Of a stretch of DNA of 64,000 nt, positions 11,229 through 20,404 are shown piece after piece; position 1 is the first letter of the stretch, and each line of letters begins with the position of its first letter. The stretch covers positions 8,637,392-8,701,391 of the forward strand of contig CM064748.1 of assembly GCA_032717465.1 (NCBI GenBank), given 5' to 3'. A program made the position numbers and the translations under genes. The notes under the pieces were generated by a model. It was not told where the DNA came from. It saw only the letters and a list, made by a program, of their open reading frames with translations, and searched no databases. Origin of the DNA: Coenobita brevimanus (Eukaryota > Arthropoda > Malacostraca > Decapoda > Coenobitidae).

Positions 11229-12591
11229 AGTAGAGTCTTCATACAGCACAAGATAGGTTATGCAGAACCTTGTGCAAAATCAAATTAGCGCTGAAACGTG
11301 ACATATATTTACATGTAAAGTAGGGGTTTAGGTTCTAGGAGCCTCATGTTTTTTGTTAAAAATATAGATAGATTATTACAAATACGCCTGCCTTAAGACA
11401 GCCAAGACAGTGTGTTTAGATACGATCTCACCGATTGGACACATCAGTGCATACTGCTTTCTAACCTGACTGATTAGTATTGCCCCCTAATACTCCCCAT
11501 AAAAATTTGAATCACCAAGGATTGCCACTAAGCCTCTTGAATGTCCTCATTACCAATCAAGGAAAAAACTTTTGACCTAATCAACTCGTGAACAGTGGCA
11601 TACCAGCATCAGGCATATTTCACCAGGATTACTTTCGGCGCTTTTATTTATTTAAAAAAAAAAAAAAAAACTGTGAAACTATTTTTGAAATCCATTAGTC
11701 ATCAACAGTAATGGAAACAAAATGCTATGGAGAAGTTGTCATCATCGAGTGATTGCGTATTTGTCACTTCTCAGAGACAGTACACGAATGCAGTAATCGT
11801 GAATAATAAGGAAGTCAGCCAAGCAGTATTATTTGTATGGCAGCATAATTCACAGGAACTGAACCCACGTTATTTTTACCTAAGTCTGTATGTAAACACC
11901 TAGTGTCTTGACATATCGTAAGATGCGAATTATCTCGACCAAAGATCATCAGTTCATGAGAAACATCAGGCACAAAACCCTCTCCCCCCCTTTTTCTTTT
12001 TACATGCTGCACTAAAGGTGAAAACCTGAATTTTACTGCTCCTTCATCATTAACTTTTTTTTTTTCCAACAAAGAGAACTATCCACATCGTAAACACACT
12101 TGAGTCATGTCTGTCTGATCATTTGCATTTAAGCTCCCACACCACATGCCACTTTGTCCAACAATTTTAGTTTCATTTAGAATAAATGCTTTTCTTGTGT
12201 TCATAGCACTTTCATGGTGTTTAGGCATAACTAAAGTTACTTTGAAAGTATGTGCTCAGAGTTCTGAGAGGAAATGAGGAGCAAGGAATAAAGCAAATAA
12301 ACTTCTGATCAGAGCGACTGTCTACACAACACTGAGGCAGGCTGTGGCAGGTGATATGTGACATGGGTCACGTGGGTTGGATCGGGTCGAGGAAGCCAAT
12401 CAGTGACCAACAAAAGCATAACACACGAGTTGTATCTTGAAATACAATACCTTAACACACCCATTTCCCACAGTTTCTCTCGTGCAATTGAGTGGTTTGG
12501 TATTACCGTGCTATTAAGTAATTATGGGAGATATTATATGCCTTTGTTATTGTAAGATCGTTGTTTCGTTTTGTCTTAAATCGCGATTCTG
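11229..12591. mobile_element. TA-flanked DNA-transposon-like insertion in CR1
   Basis: The left end starts CAGTAGAGTC directly after TA; the right end finishes TTCTGCCA directly before TA. Removing it restores the CR1 sequence TTGGTACCACAT seen uninterrupted at 41785-41800, so the insertion is TA-duplicating. The first ~220 bp recur inverted at about 43100-43340 (TTTACATGTAAA-like, TTAGGTTCTAGGA blocks). The middle, 11666-12480, is a separate module also attached to RTE-B elsewhere. Terminal inverted repeats are weak, so the family (mariner/pogo group) is uncertain. Confidence 0.6.
11666..12480 (-). repeat. RTE-B-associated 5' module, copy in TA-flanked insertion
   Basis: The minus-strand sequence aligns with 17650-18270 (plus) and 11666-12070 also aligns with 51425-51780. 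It contains a broken ORF (NDEGAVKFRFSPLVQ, GFVPDVSHELMIFG, DTRCLHTDLG). In the other two copies the module ends in TTTCACA and runs into RTE-B linker sequence. Here it ends in TTTCACAG followed by a T run. It could be the 5' end of RTE-B, possibly with a zinc-binding ORF1, or a captured host sequence. No function is assigned. Confidence 0.5.
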
Positions 12592-13212
12592 CCATACCAC
12601 ATTGGCCCTCTTCCATTCTCTTGGCACTTCTTCCAGAGAACACACAATTTAACCGTGAATTTTATCTGCCAGTTGTTCTCTGCATCCCTTCAGTACCCAG
12701 TTAGTGATTCTGCCCAGCCCTGGAGTTTTCCTTACATCTTGAATTTCCAGTAATTTGTGCACTTCCTTCACTTCCACTTTTACATCTTTTATCACAACAA
12801 TTCTAGTCACTCCCTCCCCTTCCACGAAATCACTTTCTTAAGCGAAAACCTATTTGAAACTTTTGTTCATCATTTCAACTTGCATTGCCGCATCTTTATA
12901 GACCTTTCCTTCTACTTTCGGTTTGTTGATTCCGTCCTTTTGTTTCAGTTTGCCATTAACAAACATATAATACAACTTGGGTTCTTGCTTACATTTGTCA
13001 AGTATACCTTTTTCAAAGTTCCTTTCTTCCACCCTACATATTCTTGTTTATTCATTTTTAGTTCTTCTATATTCTTCCTTTGTTCTAATATTACCTCTTT
13101 TTCTCCAGTTCCATGCCATGTCCCTCCCTTTTTTTTTTTCCTTTCATACACCTTCTGTTAAAGCAATCCTTTTTCCTGTTTTCTTCCCCCTTACTCATGG
13201 CACAAATTTTTC
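12592..13212 (-). mobile_element. CR1-like LINE, linker portion (C1, segment 2 of 3)
   Basis: On the minus strand this encodes the region between endonuclease and RT: a Lys-rich coiled part (KKKGGTWHG, NIEELKMNKQEYVGWKKG), then ILDKCKQEPKLYYMFVNGK and KVEGKVYKDAAMQVEMMNK. It ends at 12592 at the TA insertion. Its 5' continuation is found at 16414 on the far side of RTE-A copy A4. Confidence 0.8.
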
Positions 13213-13220
13213 CACTCCCC

Positions 13221-13318
13221 CCCTGGGGGTAGGGGGGTTTCAAGAATACTCCCCCAGTATCCCTGCTTGTCGTACGAGGCGACTAAAAGGGTTGGTGGTG
13301 GGTTAGTGCCCCACCCCG
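13221..13318 (+). ncRNA. RTE-A structured 5' leader (A4 copy)
   Basis: CTGGGGG (13223-13229) pairs with CCCCCAG (13251-13257). CCCT (13261) and AGGG (13288) enclose GTCG (13269) / CGAC (13280). GGTGGG (13297-13302) pairs with CCCACC (13310-13315) around loop TTAGTGC. In the other subfamily the third stem is GGAGGG/CCCTCC, a compensatory change. A similar placement in other RTE elements is occupied by self-cleaving ribozymes, but this fold does not match the HDV-like layout. Confidence 0.75.
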
Positions 13319-13375
13319 TAAAAAGAACTAACTAAAAAAGCAAATAAAGCGCCTCGGACCCGGACGGACCATACG

Positions 13376-16300
13376 TTGACGACTAAGGAACGGACAAAGG
13401 ACATTCTGAGAGTAGTAATGTGGAATGTGAGAGGAGTGAATGATGAAGTGAAAGAGAGAGAGATTGTCCAGGTGCTTGAGGATGCAAAAGTGGATATATG
13501 TGGATTGACTGAAACTAAATGGAAAGGTGAAAGGATGAGAGAATGGGAATATGGTGTAAGTATATGTGCAGGAGTCAGTGAGAATGAGAGGGCAAGAGAG
13601 GGAGTATGTCTGATGATAAGCAAGAAGTGGAAGGAGAATATAATAGAGTATGGAACAGTGGGTGCAAGGATTGTATGGGTGAGGATGAAAGTAGGTATAC
13701 AAGCATGGGCGATTGTATGTGTGTATGCTCCAACAGAGGATCGAGTGGCAAGAGTGAAAGATGAGTTTTGGGCGAGAGTAGAAGCATGTATGGACAAGTT
13801 TGAGAGGAGCGAGAGAGTGCTGTTGATTGGAGACATGAATGGCAAAGTTGGGAATGTACGAGTGGATGGAGAGGTTGGTCAGTGGTGTGCCAGCTGAAGT
13901 AGATGGGAATGGTAGTGCTTTGGTGGACATCTGTGCTGGTAAGGGGTTGGCAATAGCCAACACCTACTTTCGTCATAAGATGATCCACCGGTATACATGG
14001 AGAGTAATGAGGAGGATGGATGGTGAACTTGTTGAACGAAAGGTAATGATAGACTACGTGTGTGTGGATGAGCGAATGAGAAGACAAGTGTTGGATGCAA
14101 GAGTGTGGAGAGGGTGGGGGAATGGAGTCTCGGACCATCACTTAGTGATGGCTAAGGTAGAGCTGCAAAGAAAGTGGTTGAGGAGACGAAGGGGAAGACA
14201 GGAGGAAGCAGCTCCTGTGAGAAGAGTGGAGAAATTGCAAGATAGTGAGAAGAGGACAGAGTATAAGAGCATAGTGGAAGAAAGATTGGGAAGGTATGAG
14301 CTAGAGCAGATGGAAGGGGTGGAAGACGTATGTAAGATATTCACGGAAGAGATAAGCGCAGCGTGTGAGGCGGTTTGTGGAGTGAGGAGGAGATGCAAGG
14401 GTGTGCAAGGGACAGCATGGTGGAATGATGAGGTGAAACGAGCTGTGGAACAAAAGAAGAAGGCATATGGTGAATGGTTGGCGAGTAGAGGTAAGGGAGA
14501 AGATGAGAGAGAGAAGAGAGAGGTATATGTGAGCAGGAGAAGGGAGGTTAAGAGACTGGTGAAGGAGAGTAAGAAGAAAGTGGATGAAGAGTTTGGGAGG
14601 AATCTGAGTGTGAAATGGAGGGAGAGTAAGAAATTGTTTTGGAAGGAGGTAAAGAAAGTAAGGCAGTGTGAAAGGGGAAATAGTAGGGGAGTGAAAGATA
14701 GGAATAATAGATTGTTGGTGGAGAAGAGAGGGAAATTGAGGAGATGGAGGGAGCACTTTGAGGATTTGTTGAATGTAGAGAGTGAGAACAGTGTGAGTAT
14801 AAGTGGTTGGGTAATGGCTGGGAGAAGAAGAGATGAGAGGAGGGAGGAAGAGATCAGTAGGGCAGAAGTAGTGGAAGCGATGAAGAAGATTAAGCTGTGA
14901 AAGGCCCCAGGAATTGATGGAGTGTGTGGTGAAATGCTTAGGTATGGGGGTGAGATTGTTGTGGAGTGGATATGGAAGTTGTGTAGATTGGCTTGGGAAG
15001 AGGGAAGGGTTCCAGAAGACTGGAAATCAGGTATAATTGTTCCTTTATACAAAGGAAAAAGGGAGAGAGAAGTATGTGGTAACCATAGGGGTATTTGCCT
15101 TCTTAGTGTGACTGGTAAAATATATGGTAGAATACTCATTGATAGGGTTAGGCATATGACAGAGGAGCTAGTTGGAGAAGAACAAGGAGGATTTAGGAAG
15201 GGAAAAGGGTGTGTAGATCAGATATTTGTTCTAAGATGTTTAGTGGAGAAGTATCTAGAGAAGGGAAGGAAAGTGTATGCTGCCTTCATGGACTTGGAGA
15301 AAGCTTATGACAGAATAGATAGGCAAGGTATGTGGAAGGTATTGAGAATATATGGAGTGGAGGGGAAATTGTTGAGTGCTGTGAAGAGTATGTACGAGGG
15401 AGCTAGGGCTACGGTGCGAGTGGATGGTGAGCTGAGTGAGTTCTTTGATCTCAATGTGGGACTGAAACAGGGGTGTGTGATGTCTCCATGGCTGTTTAAT
15501 ATATATATGGATGGGGTTGTAAAGGAGGTGGAAGGTAGGGCAGTGGATGTGGGGGTGGCCCTAATGAATGAGGGTGAGGTTTGGAAGCTTCCAGTGTTGC
15601 TGTTTGCTGATGATACAGTATTGTTGAGTGAAGATGAATGGGAGTTGCAAGGTTTGGTGAATGAATTTGGGACAGTGTGTAGGAGGAGGAAGCTGAAAGT
15701 TAATGTAAACAAAAGTAAAGTTATGGTGTTTGAGAGGAATGAAGTCACAGAGTGTGCAGTGAGATTGGATGGTGAGGATATGGAGAATGTGAGTGCATTC
15801 AAGTTCTTGGGTAGTGTGATGAGTAAGGATGGAACTTTGGGGGATGAAGTGCGTGAAAGGGTACAGCAGGCAAGAAAGGTTGTTGGTACACTGAAAGCAG
15901 TGATGAGAAATAGGGAGGTGAGTATGGAAGTTAAGAAGTCACTGCATGATGGTATTGTGATCCCTACCCTGACGTATGTAAGCGATGCATGGACCTTGCA
16001 AGAGGGGAACAAGTCAAGAGTGAGAGTTGTGGAAATGAGTTACTTGAGAGGAGCATGTGGAGTGACGTGGAGGGACAGGTTGACGAATGAAGAAGTGAAG
16101 GAACGTTGTGGGATAGATGTGGATGTGGTTGAAAAGATTAGGAGAAATACACTGAGGTGGTTTGGACATGTGGAGAGAATGGAGAATGAAAGACTGACTA
16201 AGAGGGTGTATGTAGGTGAGGTGGAGGGAGGGAGAGGGAGAGGTAGACCGAGGATGAGGTGGAGGGATGGAGTTGAGAGGTATATGAGGGAGGGGGGGGT

Positions 16301-16382
16301 GAGTTGGGGGGAGGGGAGTCAAATGGTTGGTGACAGAGTGACTTGGAGGCGTTTTGTCTGCGGCCACCCTTTGCGGGATTAG
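13376..16382 (+). pseudogene. RTE-A endonuclease/reverse transcriptase ORF (A4)
   Basis: Encodes an AP-like endonuclease (WNVRGVNDEV, ETKWKG, CVYAPTEDR, GDMNGKVGNV, SDHHLVMAKV) followed by a Lys/Glu-rich linker and an RT. RT marks are KAPGIDGVCGEML, DWKSGIIVPLYKG, AFMDLEKAYDRID (motif A), KQGCVMSPWLFN (motif B) and FADDTVLL at 15603 (catalytic DD). The C-terminus has RWFGHVERMENER and GRGRPRMRWRDG. Three lesions are visible: the start ATG of sister copies is TTG at 13376; a net 2-bp loss near 13884 shifts the frame; and GGA is mutated to TGA at 14898. Otherwise it reads through about 1,000 codons, so it is a young copy. Confidence 0.9.
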
Positions 16383-16413
16383 GGCGTCGGGCTATAGATA
16401 GATAGATAGATAG

Positions 16414-17216
16414 AAGAAAGATATCCCACTTCCTGTGCATGTCTCTTGTTTCTCCGAATTTTCTGCAATCTGCATTTTTAAAAACTTTTCTCAGTCCTGT
16501 AAAGTTTGCTTTACCAAAGTTGTATCTTCCCTGCCTAAGCTCATCTCTTGGCACCACGTTCCCTTTTATCATCTGGAACTGAATGACCACATGATCACTT
16601 TTCCAATAGGACACAGATATTTCAGAGAGTCTACTGTGTCAGGTTCTTTGGTTAGTAGTAAATCTAGTCTTGCTGGTGTGTCATCAGTTCTAAATGTAGT
16701 TTATTCTTTGACCCACTGGGTGTTTGACATCATTCATTGATATGCTTAATAATATTCCTCCCCACGAATCCGAACTACCACCTGATTCCCACTCCTGCCA
16801 GTTCACCTCTTTACAATTAAAGGCACGCACCAGGACTGTATTTTGCTTTTCCCAATCACTTTCTGCAGGTGTCGAACCATTTCTGACGACATCTGGTATT
16901 GACCCTCATTCCATAGCCTTGTCTGAGGGTGAATATCCAGTTTCTAATTTCATATATACCACTTTAGCCCTACCCTCGTCCAGTTCATCGTTATCCACAT
17001 TTATGCTGTTCTTCACTGCTATGATCACTCCTCCTGTTTTTTCTTTTCAGTCTCTTCTCTGTAGTTGTATTTACCATCTCCCACATGGATATCAATATCC
17101 TTTCTTAGCTTGGTCTCTATGAAGCACATAATATCAGGCTCATTTACCGTCAAGAAATTGTTGATTTGCAGCATTGCTGAGGTTAAGCCATTTATGTTAG
17201 CATATGCCACATTCAA
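16414..17216 (-). mobile_element. CR1-like LINE, endonuclease portion (C1, segment 3 of 3)
   Basis: Minus-strand coding starts at MNVAYANINGLTS (17216) with NEPDIMCFIETKL. Much of the middle is frameshifted. It ends with TRLDLLLTKEPDTV, GKSDHVVIQFQM and RYNFGKANFTGLRK near 16500-16680. These are CR1-type endonuclease features, including the S-D-H motif. The 3' continuation is at 13212, across the RTE-A insertion. Upstream of 17217 the 5' flank joins repeat X, an arrangement repeated at 21581-22085. Confidence 0.82.
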
Positions 17217-17640
17217 TCATTTTACGTTGTTTTTTATTCTGTCGTTCTGCCTTCATAATGTGTATGTATGTATGTGTGCGTGCACGCTTGTGTGAATAGA
17301 GGTGGGGTGATGATGATGATGGTGGTGGTTTTAATGTGGTATATTATGCCCTTTTTCTCTGTCTGTCTTTGCCTGTGGACTGGGCTGGCTGTAAGGGGTG
17401 ATGGGGAGGCCAGGTTAAATGAAACAAACTTTATTGAATGTTATTTACAATTCAACATTGTTATCATCGTCATCATCCAGATCTGTTTTACCACCTAAAG
17501 ATGTAGGTACATTCCAGGGAGCCAGAATAATATCTCGAACAACAGCAGAGTCCCAGTTTCGGGCAGAGGGAAGTAACCATCGTGCAATAACACAAAGATT
17601 TAATTTTTCTGTTAATTATTCACCAGCATATTAATATTTC
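17217..17640 (-). repeat. CR1 upstream flank plus repeat X copy 2
   Basis: The minus strand carries an open C-terminal segment starting EKLNLCVIARWLLPSARN, continuing to APWNVPTSLGGKTDL and ending in Asp-rich DDDNNVEL-stop at about 17450. AATAAAGTTTG follows at once. A ~510-bp block (17107-17640) is repeated at 21587-22085 with few changes. Since both copies sit just 5' of the CR1 endonuclease on the same strand, repeat X may be the end of the CR1 ORF1. That is inference. Confidence 0.6.
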
Positions 17641-18760
17641 TCAGTTGCATGGGAGAAACAGAGTGGGAAGTTGGTGCATTTAGCTAGTGGATTTCCACGT
17701 AGGTTCATTTGTTTACAACTCCTGTGTTGTACTTTTGTTGGTCGCTGGTAGAGTTCTTTAACCTAAGCCGACCCACATGACCCACGTCCCATACCAGCTG
17801 CTGCCCGCCTAAGCTGTTGTGTTAACTGTTGTTGTGTGGAGAAGCATTTATTTATTTCCTTGCCCTTCATTTCATATAATAACTGAGTGTGCAGTTCCGC
17901 ACTAACTTTATTGTGTGGTGTGGGAGCTTAATGCGAACAAGAGTAAGATTTGGACAGTCAGATAAAATGTGTTAGGTGTTACATGATGTGGGTAGTGTCT
18001 TTGTTGGACAGTGATTGAAAAACTAAAAATGCTAATGATGAGGGGGCAGTGAAATTCAAGTTTTGACATTAAGTGCAGCGAGTGTGAAAAGGGCTTTGTG
18101 ACCGATGCTCGTTATTAACTGACCGACTCAGGGCCAGAAAATGTGGTTTGTTCGGTATGTGACGAGTCTACGTCTTGGTATAAGAAGTTAGGTAAGATAA
18201 TTGTCAGCTCATTTCTTGTGAACTATACTTTCATACAAATTGTGCTGCTTTGCTAACTTGTTCAAAAATAGTTTCACAGTTTAGTGGCAAGCATAGGGCT
18301 AGATAAGAGGTTTTCAGGGCAAAATCTGAGTCTCAGTGACATTTACTTGACAACCTTAATAATGTGCAGAGGAAGACTATGATACTTAAGGTGGCAAATC
18401 AGTTGAAGAGGGAATATTGGGATATCAGTGTGTGAAGAATGTTGAAGGAAAGGTAGTGGTGGGCAGTGAGGGTATTCAAGTTGCGTGGAGAGAGCATTAC
18501 AACTGGTTGTTGAATGATGAGGTTGGGACAGGGAAGGTTTGGAGCCAGCAGATCCAGCGTTTGGCTGTTGGCCTTTGCTTGATGCTGCTACTGTGAGCAG
18601 GGCAATAGGAGGGATGCAGGTGGGGAAGGCAGCAACTGTGTCTGGGTTGACTGCTGAAATGGAGAAGGCCTCATGAGATATAGGAGTGAAGATAGTTACA
18701 GGTTTTATAAATATGATTATTTACGAGTGTGTTTTCCCTGATAATTGGCTGAATAGTATA
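17641..18760 (+). mobile_element. RTE-B LINE (B4), 5' module and linker
   Basis: 17650-18270 is the RTE-B-associated 5' module. It includes a broken ORF with FDIKCSECEKGFVTD and VVCSVCDESTSWYKKLGK, which has two C-x2-C pairs and could bind zinc. From about 18290 RTE-B linker coding begins (AKHRAR-like, VANQLKREYWDI, AWREHYNWLLNDE, then VSRAIGRMQVGKA-like sequence in shifted frames). It is interrupted at 18760 by a TA-flanked element and resumes at 19833. Many stops are present. Confidence 0.7.
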
Positions 18761-19832
18761 CAGTACAATCCTAGTTAACCGGGTGGCTTGGGGAATTTCC
18801 TGGTTACAGATTTTCCCGTATTTCTGATTTTGAAGTCAAATCTATACAAAGGCTATCACAGCAGTAAATACAGTTCAGGTACTCACCAGTCACATTAGGG
18901 GTTACACTAAGAGATTCCGCCTGAAAAACTGCCTTGTAAACACACACTATGGTCAAAACGCACGTGCGTGCAATGTCTAGCAATTTGCAGTACTGCAAAT
19001 TGCACCAGTCCATTGTTTACCGTATTACTGTATTCATTATATGTACTGTACTCATAAAAATTGAAAAATAAAATAAAGAAATAAAAGCTTGAACATTTAT
19101 TAGTGATCTGATGATGTGTTAAGACTGCACTGTAGAATTATCACGACACCTGTGCCCCCATGTGAGTTTTGTTTACGTTTCTGACCCCGACTGTTCTTCT
19201 TCTTCCCCACCTGACCTCTATCACTCCACCCCTCACCCGCCACTGAGCTGTTTTGCATAAAATAAAGTAAATGATGTACGTATGAAATGCAGGCATATTA
19301 TTTATTTATTTTTCTTCCAACAAAGTAAACTTTCATTCCTATTAACATTTATATTCAGCCATTAGTGTTTTATAATGTTCGCCTTTTTCAAGTCTGTTGC
19401 ATATGTCCAGCTTCTGTTTCAAGGTAAGCACGATACGCTTACGTTTAGTTTGCACTTCAGGCATTTTGGAGTGTACAAATTACCGTCTATCAGAGGAACA
19501 CAATAGTAAGAGACCTTGTTTACTGTCTGGTGGCAAAACGCAGACTGGTGATTTTTGGAAGGTGTGGAGGATGACTGAATTCAAGTAGGGGAAAGAGGGG
19601 GAGAGGAGGGGTGGTTAAGAGGAATTGCTAGGGATTTACATTAGCCGGAAATGCCTTCACCTCGCTTTGTCTGACTTCACCCAATCTCGCTTGACATGAT
19701 CAAACGGCGGTTTGGCGGTCCATTCAAATTGGCGCACAGTTATAACTTACTGACATTTTTACCAGCCCTTGAATTTTCCCGTTGTTCTGAGTATTCCGTT
19801 TGTCTGGATACCGGATAGCTGGGATTGTACTG
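18761..19832. mobile_element. TA-flanked pogo/Tigger-like non-autonomous element
   Basis: Terminal inverted repeats begin CAGTACAATCC on both ends; the first ~22 bp differ at only a few positions (CTAGTTAACCGG versus CCAGCTATCCGG). TA flanks both ends. Deleting it gives an RTE-B reading that matches the intact copy at 49822-49850. The element is 1,072 bp, has no transposase ORF and contains a 24-bp perfect palindrome at 18980-19003. This is a MITE-like or internally deleted element. Confidence 0.85.
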
Positions 19833-20215
19833 TAATTGTATATGTGGACAAGAGAAGTGTGACAAGCCAAATGGTTTCCTGTACACCAGGAAACCATTTA
19901 CTATGCTGGATAGTAATCATATAAGCAAATTATGGCACCTGGTGATTTAGTGGGTAATTAAGGCACTCCATTTGGATTGAGGCAGTGCAGGTTTATATCA
20001 GATGGGTGGTTGGGGTTTATTGCTCAAGTAATGCCACTGAGGGATGAGTGAGTCTGCTTACTCTCATATTAAATGTCAGGTCCAACTTGCCTAGCCCCGG
20101 GTACTTTCGCTCCTCATGGGGCAACACAGGATTCAGTGTTGATGATGATGTACAAGGGGAATGGTGATGATCTGGAAAGAGGATATTATAGAGGCAGAAA
20201 GATTTTTGAACAGAT
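19833..20215 (+). mobile_element. RTE-B LINE (B4), continuation with SINE-like insertion
   Basis: RTE-B resumes at 19833 (ATTGTATATGTGGACAAG) and again at about 20150 (ACAAGGGGAATGGTGATG, then GAAAGAGGATATTATAGAGG), matching 49835-49905. The 300 bp between are a separate insertion. RTE-B ends at about 20215, where repeat Y starts. Confidence 0.7.
19853..20150 (+). mobile_element. tRNA-like SINE-type insertion
   Basis: Interrupts RTE-B between two copies of a TGT(GG)ACAAG sequence (19843-19852 and about 20147-20155), which look like a short target duplication. Within it GGTGATTTAGTGGGTAATTA resembles a Pol III A box and GGTTTATATCA (about 19990) resembles a B box, at tRNA-like spacing. The 3' end is GATGATGATG. 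No second copy was noticed in the window. The call rests on these degenerate boxes. Confidence 0.45.
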
Positions 20216-20400
20216 GTGAAGAAATGCCTTTGTTTATGAGTGAGATAATTTTGATCAAAAAGTGATAATTTTAACGTGCCGGGTACGATAATATGGGTTT
20301 GGGAATCTGGCAACACTGCTCAGCAGGAGACTGCTAGCTTCCCTCTTCCAGCACAACATTACCACTGATAGATGAGTGTTATGCATGTTTCATATGTTTA
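20216..20400. repeat. Short dispersed repeat Y, copy 2
   Basis: Matches 2143-2330 in the same orientation, including GATAATTTTGATCAAAAAGTG and CTGCTCAGCAGGAGAC. It abuts the (TAGA)n tail of RTE-A copy A5. Confidence 0.7.
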
Positions 20401-20404
20401 ATGC

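Larger units (their letters stand above)
13216..16413 (+). mobile_element. RTE-A LINE (A4), near full-length copy inserted in CR1
   Basis: The most complete RTE-A copy: structured 5' leader, a single ORF covering endonuclease and RT, a coding end at 16382, an 11-bp spacer, and a (TAGA)n tail at 16394-16413. It lies inside the minus-strand CR1 element, whose linker is on the left and endonuclease on the right. Total length is about 3.2 kb, typical of the RTE clade. No clear target-site duplication was found. RTE elements use target-primed reverse transcription and commonly end in short tandem repeats, as seen here. Confidence 0.92.

Noticed and set aside
13221..13318. HDV-like self-cleaving ribozyme at the RTE-A 5' end
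   Set aside because: The 7-bp stem and GGCGAC element look suggestive, but there is no P2 strand between the arms of stem 1 and the nested double pseudoknot cannot be drawn. I keep it as an unassigned structured RNA.
14138..15139. Long minus-strand open frame (333 codons) opposite RTE-A, with similar ones at 22993-23940 and 8752-9411
   Set aside because: They run antisense to a purine-rich Lys/Glu/Arg/Gly coding strand, which leaves few stops on the other strand. They have Ser/Pro/Leu/His-rich low-complexity sequence and no domain.
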